Of a DNA stretch of 47,717 nucleotides, positions 41,071-47,717 are shown piece after piece (positions within the stretch are counted from its first letter, which is position 1; each line of letters opens with the position of its first letter). A program made the translations under genes and the position numbers. The DNA is from an uncultured Bacteroidales bacterium. GTDB lineage: Bacteria; Bacteroidota; Bacteroidia; Bacteroidales; Bacteroidaceae. The DNA lies in contig CALGJF010000033.1 in NCBI GenBank assembly GCA_937914945.1, positions 1 through 47,717 on the forward strand, given 5' to 3'. The notes below the pieces were generated by a model that did not search any database, was not told the DNA's origin, and saw nothing but the letters and a program-made list of their open reading frames with translations.

Positions 41071-41814
41071 TTATTCTTTTATTCTTATGGTGCTGTCTTT
41101 TGCCATAAGTGTGGCAATGGAGTCGCTGTATCGGGTTTGCATCCTTTCGAACCGCCTCCAATTGCGCTTTACCTTTTTTACAAAAGAGAGTGTCTGTTTC
41201 CAATCGCTGAAAGAGCCGTTCTTGCACACGCTGTCGGTGTAGTACTCGGGCAACCCCTTGCGAATGAGGAAACTATCCACGTTCTCGTTCCATACATATC
41301 GGGGGCGACCATATTTCTCGGCAAGGTTCATGGCATCGCCTATGTGCCCTGCACCGGCATTGTAGGATGCAAGGATGAAGTTGGTGCGCTCTTCAAAGTT
41401 TCTTATGCGACGGTACAGATGGTCCAGGTAATCGAGCAGTTCGGCTGCCGCCATAATGTTTGTGCGGGTGTCCATGTGCAACGAGTCGGGCACGCCCATC
41501 CCACGCAATGTTGCCGGCATAACCTGCATTACCCCGCAGGCACCAGCCTCGGATGTGGCGGTACTGTCGAAACGCGACTCGGTAAAGGCTATGGCTGCAA
41601 TGAGTTTCCAATCCCATTGTAACGTATCGGCCGCAGCACGGAAATGGCTGTCGTAGGGCGATATGGCTACATGCGGCGATACGTATGTTATTTTGGGTGT
41701 GGGTGGTACAGGGTACACTCCGGTTATCTTTCCGCGAAAAATGGCATCGCCCTCTGTTATTGTAATAACAAAGGCTGTCAGCAGTGCAAGCGGATAGATA
41801 AATTTGAACTGCAT
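41071..41814 (-). CDS. Lytic transglycosylase (SLT domain)
   Basis: A 247-aa exported protein: hydrophobic N-terminus (residues 5-20), a variable segment, then an SLT domain like MltF/Slt70. Visible: WDWKLIAAIAFTESRFDSTATSEAGACGVMQVMPATLRGMG, with catalytic Glu in FTESRFD, the NIMAAAELLDYLDHLY segment, and FILASYNAGAGHIGDA. It cleaves the glycan strand of peptidoglycan in the periplasm, forming anhydromuramyl ends. It lies 3 bases after udk and 4 bases before the Dna2-like gene, so all three are probably one transcript although functionally unrelated. Confidence 0.93.
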   Translation of the reverse strand: MQFKFIYPLALLTAFVITITEGDAIFRGKITGVYPVPPTPKITYVSPHVAISPYDSHFRAAADTLQWDWKLIAAIAFTESRFDSTATSEAGACGVMQVMPATLRGMGVPDSLHMDTRTNIMAAAELLDYLDHLYRRIRNFEERTNFILASYNAGAGHIGDAMNLAEKYGRPRYVWNENVDSFLIRKGLPEYYTDSVCKNGSFSDWKQTLSFVKKVKRNWRRFERMQTRYSDSIATLMAKDSTIRIKE

Positions 41815-41817
41815 TGA

Positions 41818-42429
41818 TTATTTTCTTAAAAAGTAACCTATGGACATTTGCAAGGTTTTTATGGCCTTGGTGTTGTGTCCTCCCTGCGGAATTATGATAT
41901 CGGCATATTTTTTCGTAGGTTCAATGAATTCCCAATGCATCTCCTTTACTATGCGTTCGTAACGCGAGATTACGGTTTCGGGTGTGCGCCCGCGCTCAAT
42001 TACATCGCGCCTTATGAGGCGTATCAGGCGGTCATCGGCATCGGCATCCACATACACTTTCAGGTCCATCAGATTGCGCAGTTCGGGGCTTACAAGAGCC
42101 ATGATGCCCTCTATTATGATTATCTCCTTGGGCTCTATGTGAATTACCTCGGGCTGGCGCGTGCAGGTGATGTATGAATATGTGGGTTGCTCTATGGCCT
42201 TGCCCTCGCGCAACATGGCAATCTGCTCCACGAGCAGGTCCCAATCAAATGCGTCGGGGTGGTCAAAATTTATGAACTGCCTCTCTTCCACGGGAACATG
42301 GCTGCTGTCCTTGTAATAAGAATCTTGCGGAATAACTACAACCGATGCCTCGGGCAACGAATTGACAATCTCTTTTACCACTGTGGTTTTTCCCGAACCT
42401 GTGCCTCCTGCAATGCCTATTATATACAT
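41818..42429 (-). CDS. udk: Uridine kinase
   Basis: A 203-aa P-loop kinase that phosphorylates uridine and cytidine in pyrimidine salvage. Visible: IGIAGGTGSGKTTVVKEIV (Walker A), VIPQDSYYKD, NFDHPDAFDWDLL (nucleoside-binding), the YSYITCTR segment, IIIIEGIMAL, and DADDRLIRLIRRDVIERGRT (LID). I chose the ATG at 42429, because the upstream in-frame start would add an unrelated basic segment. Start of the minus-strand unit udk - transglycosylase - dna2-like. Confidence 0.95.
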   Translation of the reverse strand: MYIIGIAGGTGSGKTTVVKEIVNSLPEASVVVIPQDSYYKDSSHVPVEERQFINFDHPDAFDWDLLVEQIAMLREGKAIEQPTYSYITCTRQPEVIHIEPKEIIIIEGIMALVSPELRNLMDLKVYVDADADDRLIRLIRRDVIERGRTPETVISRYERIVKEMHWEFIEPTKKYADIIIPQGGHNTKAIKTLQMSIGYFLRK

Positions 42430-42480
42430 GGTGCTTTTGTTTTTTTTGTTTTGCGATAATATATGATACTGCATCATATT

Positions 42481-42551
42481 GTCATTCTGATAATCATAGG
42501 GGATGAACTCGATAAATGTGTATTTGGATTCTTCACTACGTTCAGAATGAC
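42481..42551 (+). repeat. Dispersed palindromic repeat, copy 6 (divergent)
   Basis: Begins GTCATTCTGATAATCATAGG (left half decayed) and ends GATTCTTCACTACGTTCAGAATGAC (right half well kept; shown in part: CACTACGTTCAGAATGAC). Same orientation as the other copies. Confidence 0.7.
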
Positions 42552-42617
42552 ATTGTCATGGGTGCGTTTGTCTGCAATAGTCGCACGCAACAACGTCTGC
42601 AATTACATTTTCTTTTC

Positions 42618-42626
42618 GCAAATATA
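42618..42626 (-). promoter_or_regulatory. Probable udk -7 element
   Basis: Perfect TATATTTGC on the minus strand, but the -33 region has only a weak match and the leader would be about 185 nt, including the repeat copy. Confidence 0.4.
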
Positions 42627-42763
42627 ACTTTATTCCTCTGAATTTGCATGGATTTTCTTCTAAAATATTCGCTCCTTGCAATCGAATTATTATATATTTT
42701 GCTCACTGCGTAAATTTTTCATAGAATTTTGAACAAACTGTTATTTATAACGAAAGAATTTAC

Positions 42764-42772
42764 TAAATTTGC
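42764..42772 (+). promoter_or_regulatory. Probable fba -7 element
   Basis: Perfect TAAATTTGC, 63 bases before the ATG. The -33 position reads TTA (gap 20) and is only a partial match. Confidence 0.55.
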
Positions 42773-42835
42773 AGAAAATCCCGCAAAGGGTATTGGGACG
42801 AAATATTTTCTATTACTTATAAAAGTATAATAATT

Positions 42836-43837
42836 ATGGTAAATTTCAAAGAACTTGGCCTTGTAAACACACGCGATATGTTTGCAAGAGCAATGAAAGG
42901 CGGTTATGCAATCCCTGCATTCAACTTCAACAACATGGAGCAGTTGCAGGCTATTGTAATGGCTGCAGTAGAGACAAAATCTCCCGTTATTCTTCAGGTA
43001 TCGAGCGGTGCTCGCAAGTATGCTAACCAGACTCTTCTCCGTTACATGGCAGAGGGTGCTGTTGAGTATGCAAAGGAGCTTGGTTGCGCTAACCCCGAAA
43101 TCGTTCTTCACCTCGACCACGGTAACTCATTCGAGTTGTGCAAATCTTGTATCGACATGGGCTTCTCTTCTGTAATGATCGACGGTTCACACCTCCCCTA
43201 TGAGGAGAACGTAGCTCTTACAAAGAAGGTTGTTGAGTACGCTCACCAGTACGATGTAACTGTAGAGGGCGAGCTTGGTATCCTTGCCGGTGTTGAGGAC
43301 GACGTTGTTGCCGAGCACCACACATATACACGCCCCGAGGAGGTTGTTGATTTCGTTACAAAGACAGGTTGCGACAGCTTGGCTATCTCAATCGGTACTT
43401 CACACGGTGCCAACAAATTCAAACCCGAGCAGTGCACACGCAACGAGAAGGGTATCCTTGTTCCTCCTCCCTTGGCATTCGACGTTCTCGAAGGCTGCAT
43501 GAAGGAACTTCCCGGTTTCCCCATCGTTCTCCACGGTTCTTCTTCTGTTCCCCAGGAGGAGGTTGAGACAATCAACAAGTATGGTGGTGCATTGAAGGAT
43601 GCTATCGGTATTCCCGAGGAGGAGCTCCGCAAGGCTGCTTCACTCGCAGTTTGCAAAATCAACATCGACAGCGACAGCCGTCTTGCCATGACTGCTGCTA
43701 TTCGCGAGGTATTTGCAACAAATCCCGCAGAGTTCGACCCCCGCAAGTACTTGGGCCCCGCTCGCGAGAATATGAAGAAACAGTACATTCACAAGATTGT
43801 GAACGTGCTTGGTTCTGACAACAAACTTGCCCAGTAA
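42836..43837 (+). CDS. fba: Class II fructose-bisphosphate aldolase
   Basis: A 333-aa zinc-dependent aldolase that splits fructose-1,6-bisphosphate in glycolysis. Visible: AIPAFNFNNMEQLQAIVMAA, HLDHGNSFELCKSCIDMGFSSVMIDGS (zinc-binding and catalytic Asp), VEGELGILAGVEDDV, SIGTSHGANKF, VLHGSSSVPQEEV, and KINIDSDSRLAMTAAIREV. Codon use (CTT, GTT, GGT, AAG, TCT-rich and CGC) is clearly more biased than most neighbours, consistent with very high expression. Single gene with its own promoter and a palindromic terminator at 43854-43887. Confidence 0.97.
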   Translation: MVNFKELGLVNTRDMFARAMKGGYAIPAFNFNNMEQLQAIVMAAVETKSPVILQVSSGARKYANQTLLRYMAEGAVEYAKELGCANPEIVLHLDHGNSFELCKSCIDMGFSSVMIDGSHLPYEENVALTKKVVEYAHQYDVTVEGELGILAGVEDDVVAEHHTYTRPEEVVDFVTKTGCDSLAISIGTSHGANKFKPEQCTRNEKGILVPPPLAFDVLEGCMKELPGFPIVLHGSSSVPQEEVETINKYGGALKDAIGIPEEELRKAASLAVCKINIDSDSRLAMTAAIREVFATNPAEFDPRKYLGPARENMKKQYIHKIVNVLGSDNKLAQ

Positions 43838-43853
43838 TTAGGAACTTAATTAT

Positions 43854-43887
43854 ATTATGGAGCCGCAATTAATTGCGGCTCCATAAT
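43854..43887. terminator. 34-bp palindromic terminator after fba
   Basis: Perfect palindrome ATTATGGAGCCGCAATT and its complement, followed by TTTTTTG. It lies just upstream of the queA -7. Confidence 0.88.
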
Positions 43888-43907
43888 TTTTTGTGCCATA
43901 AAAATTG

Positions 43908-43916
43908 TATCTTCGC
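43908..43916 (+). promoter_or_regulatory. queA -7 element
   Basis: TATCTTCGC, 17 bases before the ATG at 43934, so the leader is very short. A -33 with correct spacing would overlap the fba terminator; not clear. Confidence 0.45.
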
Positions 43917-43933
43917 ACTCACAAAACAGAACC

Positions 43934-45145
43934 ATGAAGAAAGTACAAGATATTGCAATAGCCGAATACGATTATCCATTGCCCGATGAGAGAATAGCAA
44001 AGTATCCGCTTGCACAGCGCGACACATCGAAACTCCTTTTATATAAAGGTGGAGTGGTGAGCGAGGATATATTCTCATCGCTGCCGCAACATATTCCTCA
44101 CGGCAGCCTGATGATATTCAATAACACAAGAGTTATTCAGGCACGCTTGCGTTTCCGCAAAGAGACGGGGGCACAGGTCGAGGTCTTTTGCTTGGAGCCC
44201 GAGAGCCCTGCCGATTATCAGCAGATTTTTCAGCAGACAAGCGAGTGTGTGTGGCAGTGCCTTGTGGGCAATAGCAATCGCTGGAAAAGCGGTGTGTTGT
44301 CGCAGGTGATAAATATAGGAGGCTGCGATGTTACACTGTCGGTAGAGCGCATAACAGCGGGTGCGGTAAACAATGTGCGTTTCAGCTGGGACGGCGGTTT
44401 CTCTTTTGCCGAGTTGTTGGAAGCCGCGGGTGAGTTGCCCATCCCCCCATATCTGAATCGTCGCACCGAGGAGAACGATAAAAACTGTTATCAAACAGTC
44501 TATTCAAAGGTAAAAGGTTCGGTGGCTGCCCCCACAGCCGGCTTGCACTTTACCCCCGAGGTACTCGGGGCGCTGCGCAATGCGGGAGTATGCTGCGAAG
44601 AGGTTACCTTGCATGTGGGTGCAGGCACATTTAAGCCGGTGAAGAGCGAGCTCATAGCCGAGCACGAGATGCACGAGGAGTACATCGAGGTGCGTGTGGA
44701 ACTGCTTGAAAAACTTATTGCCGCCGGTGGCAATGCCGTGGCAGTGGGCACAACATCGGTGCGCACGCTCGAAAGCCTCTATTTCATAGGTGAAAAGGTG
44801 GCCGAGAATCCCTTGCTCTCGCCCGATGAACTATATGTGAAGCAGTGGGCTCCATATAACAGAGAGCACACCTTGCCTGTGATTGATGCATTGCAGGCGC
44901 TTGTCGATTATTTGAGAGCGCATAACCTTGCAGCGCTGCATTCGCACACACAGATAATGATAGCCCCCGGCTACAAATTCCGCATAGTAAAAGCCATTGT
45001 AACAAATTTCCATCAGCCCAAAAGCACACTGCTGCTGCTTGTGTCGGCATTTGTAAACGGCGATTGGAAAAAGATTTACGATTATGCCCTTGAACACGAT
45101 TTCCGCTTTTTGAGCTATGGCGACAGCTCACTGTTAATACCATAA
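43934..45145 (+). CDS. queA: S-adenosylmethionine:tRNA ribosyltransferase-isomerase
   Basis: A 403-aa enzyme that transfers and isomerises the ribosyl group of SAM onto preQ1 in tRNA, giving epoxyqueuosine. Visible: EYDYPLPDERIAKYPLAQRD, MIFNNTRVIQARL, GELPIPPYLNR, YQTVYSKVKGSVAAPTAGLHFT (the core signature), EEVTLHVGAGTFKPVKSE, and AIVTNFHQPKSTLLLLVSAF near the C-terminus. Length is at the upper end of the family (about 340-420). The LRR gene follows with a 2-base gap. Confidence 0.96.
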   Translation: MKKVQDIAIAEYDYPLPDERIAKYPLAQRDTSKLLLYKGGVVSEDIFSSLPQHIPHGSLMIFNNTRVIQARLRFRKETGAQVEVFCLEPESPADYQQIFQQTSECVWQCLVGNSNRWKSGVLSQVINIGGCDVTLSVERITAGAVNNVRFSWDGGFSFAELLEAAGELPIPPYLNRRTEENDKNCYQTVYSKVKGSVAAPTAGLHFTPEVLGALRNAGVCCEEVTLHVGAGTFKPVKSELIAEHEMHEEYIEVRVELLEKLIAAGGNAVAVGTTSVRTLESLYFIGEKVAENPLLSPDELYVKQWAPYNREHTLPVIDALQALVDYLRAHNLAALHSHTQIMIAPGYKFRIVKAIVTNFHQPKSTLLLLVSAFVNGDWKKIYDYALEHDFRFLSYGDSSLLIP

Positions 45146-45147
45146 CT

Positions 45148-46185
45148 ATGATAACAAAAATAGATTCCATACCATATTTGCTGAACGATGCCGAAGGCAC
45201 GGCAACCGTTACCAAGAACGATATTCCATATGAGGGCAGGGTGGTTATACCCGCCACTGTTAAAAGCAGCGGCAAGGAGTATAAGGTAACAGAAATTCTT
45301 GACGAGGCATTTGCCGGCTGCACGGGGTTGTTATCGGTGGAGCTTGGAGGGTTGGTAGAGAGCATTGGCATCTCGGCTTTTGAGGGTTGCATGGCTCTTG
45401 CGTCTGTGGCCTTTGGCGAGGCATTGCACCTTGTGGGAATGAATGCATTCAAGGGGTGTGTCTCGCTTGTCGAGGTCGTATTCCCGCCTCGTGTGCTGGT
45501 TATTGGCCGTGGGGCGTTTGCGGGCTGTAAATCGTTGCGCAATGCCTTCTTGCCCGATATGCTCATAAACATAGAGCCCTCGCGGTTCGATTGCTGTACC
45601 GCGCCCCAAAGGGTGTAGGTACCCGATACGGTTGTGCGTATTGGCGAGAATGCCCGTGGCGGTTGTTCGTCGTTGCACAATATCAAACTGCCAGCAGGAT
45701 TGCTCTCTGTTGAAGGGTGGGCTTTCCGCGACTGCACGGCTATGGAATCTATCGACTTGCCATCCTCTTTGGCCTCTGTAAAGAAAGGGGCCTTTTGGGG
45801 CTGCTCCTCGCTCAAATCCTTTACATTGCCGGCAGGGGTAAATATGCTCGACCAAGGTGTGCTTGCAGGTTGCTCTTCGTTGCAATCTGTTCAACTGCAC
45901 GATGGCGTGCTCAGCATCGGGTATGGTGCATTTTATAACTGCTCCTCACTTGAAAGCATAACCATTCCGCCTGCCGTGGTGAATGTGGGCGACCAAGCCT
46001 TCCGCAGTTGCTCCTCGCTCAAAGAACTCCATGTGGGTTGCGAGGCTGCCCCTATGTGCTCGGGTGATATTGCCGATGCAGCGGTGTATATTGCTGCCAC
46101 GCTTGTTGTTCCGCGCGGTGCCGTTGCCGAGTATGGTTTTGCCCGCATTTGGGAAAAATTTGCAAATGTGGTAGAGGAAGAGTAA
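45148..46185 (+). pseudogene. BspA-like leucine-rich-repeat gene interrupted by an in-frame amber codon
   Basis: One 345-codon reading frame with about eleven LRR_5 (BspA/TpLRR) repeats of the type I...AF.GCSSL..I.LP. A single TAG at 45616-45618 (codon 157) splits it; frame and repeat phase continue unchanged after it (VPDTVVRIGENARGGCSSL). The product would be two fragments, of 156 aa and up to 183 aa. There is no signal peptide, unlike most surface BspA proteins, so the intact form would be cytoplasmic. The amber codon falls at a variable position of the repeat, where a CAG or AAG could have stood. It follows queA by 2 bases. Confidence 0.85.
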
Positions 46186-46233
46186 ACAATTTTTTACATC
46201 CGGCTGTTCTTATAAGGTAATGTATACAAGAGA

Positions 46234-46569
46234 ATGGCCCGCATCCTTTTTATAATATTAACAATCGTTTCCGTGGTAGCTTGCAAGCAAAGCGTTACCG
46301 ATGTCCCCGCAGCACCGGCGAAGGCTGTATATATGCTGCCATATGTTATTGAGAATCGTCATTTCAGTGTCGATAACTTTATTCCCGCGCACTATAATAT
46401 TGAACTTATAGAGTACGACACGTTGCACCCTGTGATGCAGATAACATATAGCTATCGCAGGCAGGTGGGCGATAATTTTTATTGGGTAGATACCATGCTG
46501 AATATGCCTATTAGCGTGCAGCAGAGTGCTTCGTTCAAGCAATTGTTGCATGGCGATGTGCATAAATAA
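46234..46569 (+). CDS. Small lipoprotein of unknown function
   Basis: A 111-aa protein with a lipoprotein signal (hydrophobic residues 3-15, lipobox SVVAC near residue 17). The mature part ends in a mainly beta segment (YNIELIEYDTLHPVMQITYSY). I do not recognise it. It lies 48 bases downstream of the broken LRR gene and before a hairpin terminator. Confidence 0.6.
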   Translation: MARILFIILTIVSVVACKQSVTDVPAAPAKAVYMLPYVIENRHFSVDNFIPAHYNIELIEYDTLHPVMQITYSYRRQVGDNFYWVDTMLNMPISVQQSASFKQLLHGDVHK

Positions 46570-46605
46570 GATAAAAGGCTGATGGCTCCGTAAGGACAAT
46601 CCTTT

Positions 46606-46635
46606 TTCGGCAGTGAAATGTTATTCACTGCCGAA
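46606..46635 (+). terminator. Terminator after the small lipoprotein gene
   Basis: Perfect 12-bp stem TTCGGCAGTGAA / TTCACTGCCGAA with a 6-nt loop, followed by TTTGTTTATTT. Confidence 0.82.
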
Positions 46636-46814
46636 TTTGTTTATTTACAACATGTTGGGTCGTTGAATTGTGAAACGATTTTTCTGCAAAAAAAACTGCT
46701 TAACCTTCAATTTAGCTCTTTGCATGTAGCCTTCTATGTAGTCTAAATTAAGAGCAAATAATATAACCCACCAAGACTATGTAGGCAAAATAAGAACAAG
46801 GTAGAGTGCCTAAA

Positions 46815-46846
46815 TTGCAATGCTATAATATATTTTGTATATTTGC
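46815..46846 (+). promoter_or_regulatory. Promoter of the AbiC-like gene
   Basis: TTG at 46815-46817, exactly 20 bp gap, perfect TATATTTGC at 46838-46846; the start site would lie near 46853, giving a leader of about 22 nt to the ATG at 46875. Confidence 0.7.
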
Positions 46847-46874
46847 TGTATAATTGATAATATATTCCAACAAA

Positions 46875-47579
46875 ATGTACTTTCATCACCGTAATAAGCA
46901 CCAATTAACTATCAAAACAAAAAATGGAGAAACTCGCACTTGCCGGATAATTGCATTCCTATCGTGTATTGGTTGTATTTTGTTATGCCTCTACTTTTGG
47001 GAATTTCACAATGGTTTCTCTACAAATCAAGATGACTGGGGAAATTTTGGCAGCTATATATGTGGTATAGCATCAATTTTTAATGTCATTATTTTCACTT
47101 GGCTCACAATTTCTATTCAGAGAGCAGGTGATGAAGAACGAAAAAAAGACAGAGAACACAAGCAACTCTTACTCATAACTCAGATTAGAAAAGAAGAATT
47201 GATAAACTTAGAAAAAACACTAAATGAGACTTTACAAATAACTGATTTGTATTTGCCAGCTTTCTTTAAGTATCAAAATGCATAAAGCTATCTTCTTAAT
47301 TATGCACAATCACACAAAGCGTTGTTTCCTCTATTAGATGACAAAGATGTGGAACAGATATTTGTAAATGCGAGCAGTAAGTTAAGGATTATGAGAATTG
47401 AGGCTATGAAGAGTTTGGGATTTAACGAGATAGGAGAGAAAATAGATGACCAAACGCCTATAAGTAATACATTCATAGAAGCGTCAAAAGAGTTTGAGCA
47501 ATTAAAGATTATCATAATTTCAAAACTCCAATTGGGGAGTTTCCCGTTATACGCAATGCATAGGCCTACAGGGATTTAA
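46875..47579 (+). pseudogene. AbiC-like two-helix membrane gene interrupted by an in-frame ochre codon
   Basis: One 234-codon frame with a TAA at 47283-47285 (codon 137); the frame continues with SYLLNYAQSHKALFPLLDDKD. Features: two membrane helices (about residues 25-42 and 60-80), between them the motif FSTNQDDWGNFGSYICGIASIF, then a charged coiled coil (KKDREHKQLLLITQIRKEELINLEKTL). This layout resembles putative phage abortive-infection (AbiC/PF16872-like) membrane proteins. Base composition is clearly more AT-rich than the neighbours, suggesting transfer. A consensus promoter remains upstream. The first fragment alone (136 aa) may still be made. Family call is tentative. Confidence 0.55.
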
Positions 47580-47608
47580 CAATAATTAGAGTAAATTTTA
47601 AACAGATT

Positions 47609-47717
47609 ATGACAATGAAACATGGATTGATAATATCGCTAATATGCGTTTTGTTATTTGGAGCTTGTAATGAGGATAATTTCGAAGAAAGATTGCCCGA
47701 TTTACCAACAGAGCCTA
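47609..47717 (+). CDS. Lipoprotein, 5' end only
   Basis: The window ends inside this gene. The first 36 codons encode a lipoprotein signal peptide (hydrophobic LIISLICVLLFG, lipobox FGAC) followed by an acidic NEDNFEER stretch, resembling a surface-export signal. The start may be the ATG at 47609 or the one at 47615. Function unknown. Confidence 0.65.
   Translation, partial: MTMKHGLIISLICVLLFGACNEDNFEERLPDLPTEP

Larger units (their letters stand above)
42430..42835. other. Divergent intergenic region between udk and fba
   Basis: A 406-base AT-rich gap with a dispersed repeat copy (42481-42551), a udk -7 (42618-42626) and an fba -7 (42764-42772). The repeat lies in the probable udk leader. 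No small gene is supported. Confidence 0.65.
46570..46874. other. AT-rich intergenic region
   Basis: A 305-base gap with a terminator (46606-46635) and a consensus promoter (46815-46846). Between them is AT-rich sequence with weak inverted repeats around 46706-46760 (AATTTAGCTCTTTGC with a partial complement). No gene seen. Confidence 0.55.

Noticed and set aside
45616..47285. Genome-wide stop-codon reassignment suggested by two interrupted genes
   Set aside because: One interruption is TAG and the other TAA, while both codons end many intact genes in this window. Ordinary nonsense mutations explain them better.

Overview
The window is chromosomal DNA of a Bacteroidota bacterium, most likely of order Bacteroidales; I cannot fix the genus. 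Evidence: start regions carry the Bacteroidota housekeeping promoter (-33 TTG or TTTG, about 20 bp, -7 TAnnTTTGC or TATCTTCGC). There are many lipoproteins with an acidic +2 region, a FeoA-FeoB fusion, a GGGtGRT/NifU-like pair, the OmpH neighbourhood with a small KFPNTHVGG membrane protein, DUF4488, DUF5009 and SIMPL proteins, and a sialic-acid locus using an AGE-type epimerase. No rRNA, tRNA, CRISPR array or intact insertion sequence was seen.

Layout. 1-1.35 kb (minus): a GGGtGRT protein cut by the window edge and its NifU-like partner. 1.7-10.3 kb (plus): lipoprotein, Yip1-like membrane protein, smpB, cobalamin-dependent metH, a 124-bp tandem repeat array, a PMCA-type Ca2+ ATPase and a DedA protein. 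10.4-15.1 kb: SIMPL protein (minus), aspA, and a Cthe_2159-like beta-helix lipoprotein. 15.2-24.0 kb: OmpH-like lipoprotein and small membrane protein (minus), pepD, a beta-helix lipoprotein, a short conserved gene, rlmH (minus), nadC, a LytS/LytTR two-component pair, a guanine deaminase-like gene and a DUF454 gene (minus). 24.2-29.3 kb: DUF4488 gene; the minus-strand iron cluster feoAB - hemerythrin/RIC - LuxR-type regulator with a degenerate receiver; a candidate small RNA; and a His-rich exported protein. 29.5-35.5 kb (minus): sialic-acid use (nanA, AGE epimerase, a NanM-like mutarotase fused to a sodium symporter, DUF5009 acyltransferase-like gene). 35.6-42.4 kb: trmO, umuDC, then udk - lytic transglycosylase - Dna2-like nuclease-helicase on minus. 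42.8-47.7 kb: fba, queA, an LRR gene broken by an amber codon, a lipoprotein, an AT-rich AbiC-like membrane gene broken by an ochre codon, and the start of another lipoprotein.

How genes fit together. nanA, the epimerase and the mutarotase-symporter form one short route: anomerise and import N-acetylneuraminate, cleave it to ManNAc plus pyruvate, epimerise to GlcNAc. feoAB, hemerythrin and the regulator look like one Fe(II)/nitrosative-stress unit under a promoter overlapped by a perfect palindrome. umuD and umuC are a translesion pair with a consensus promoter.

Most notable non-gene signals: a dispersed imperfect-palindrome repeat (six copies at four intergenic loci, three of them in a 124-bp tandem array before the Ca2+ ATPase); a promoter plus GC-hairpin with no credible gene (candidate sRNA, about 28.74-28.85 kb); the feoAB operator palindrome; and a terminator-like palindrome inside the lipobox codons of the 17.7 kb lipoprotein gene. 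Everything is read by eye; no database search was run.
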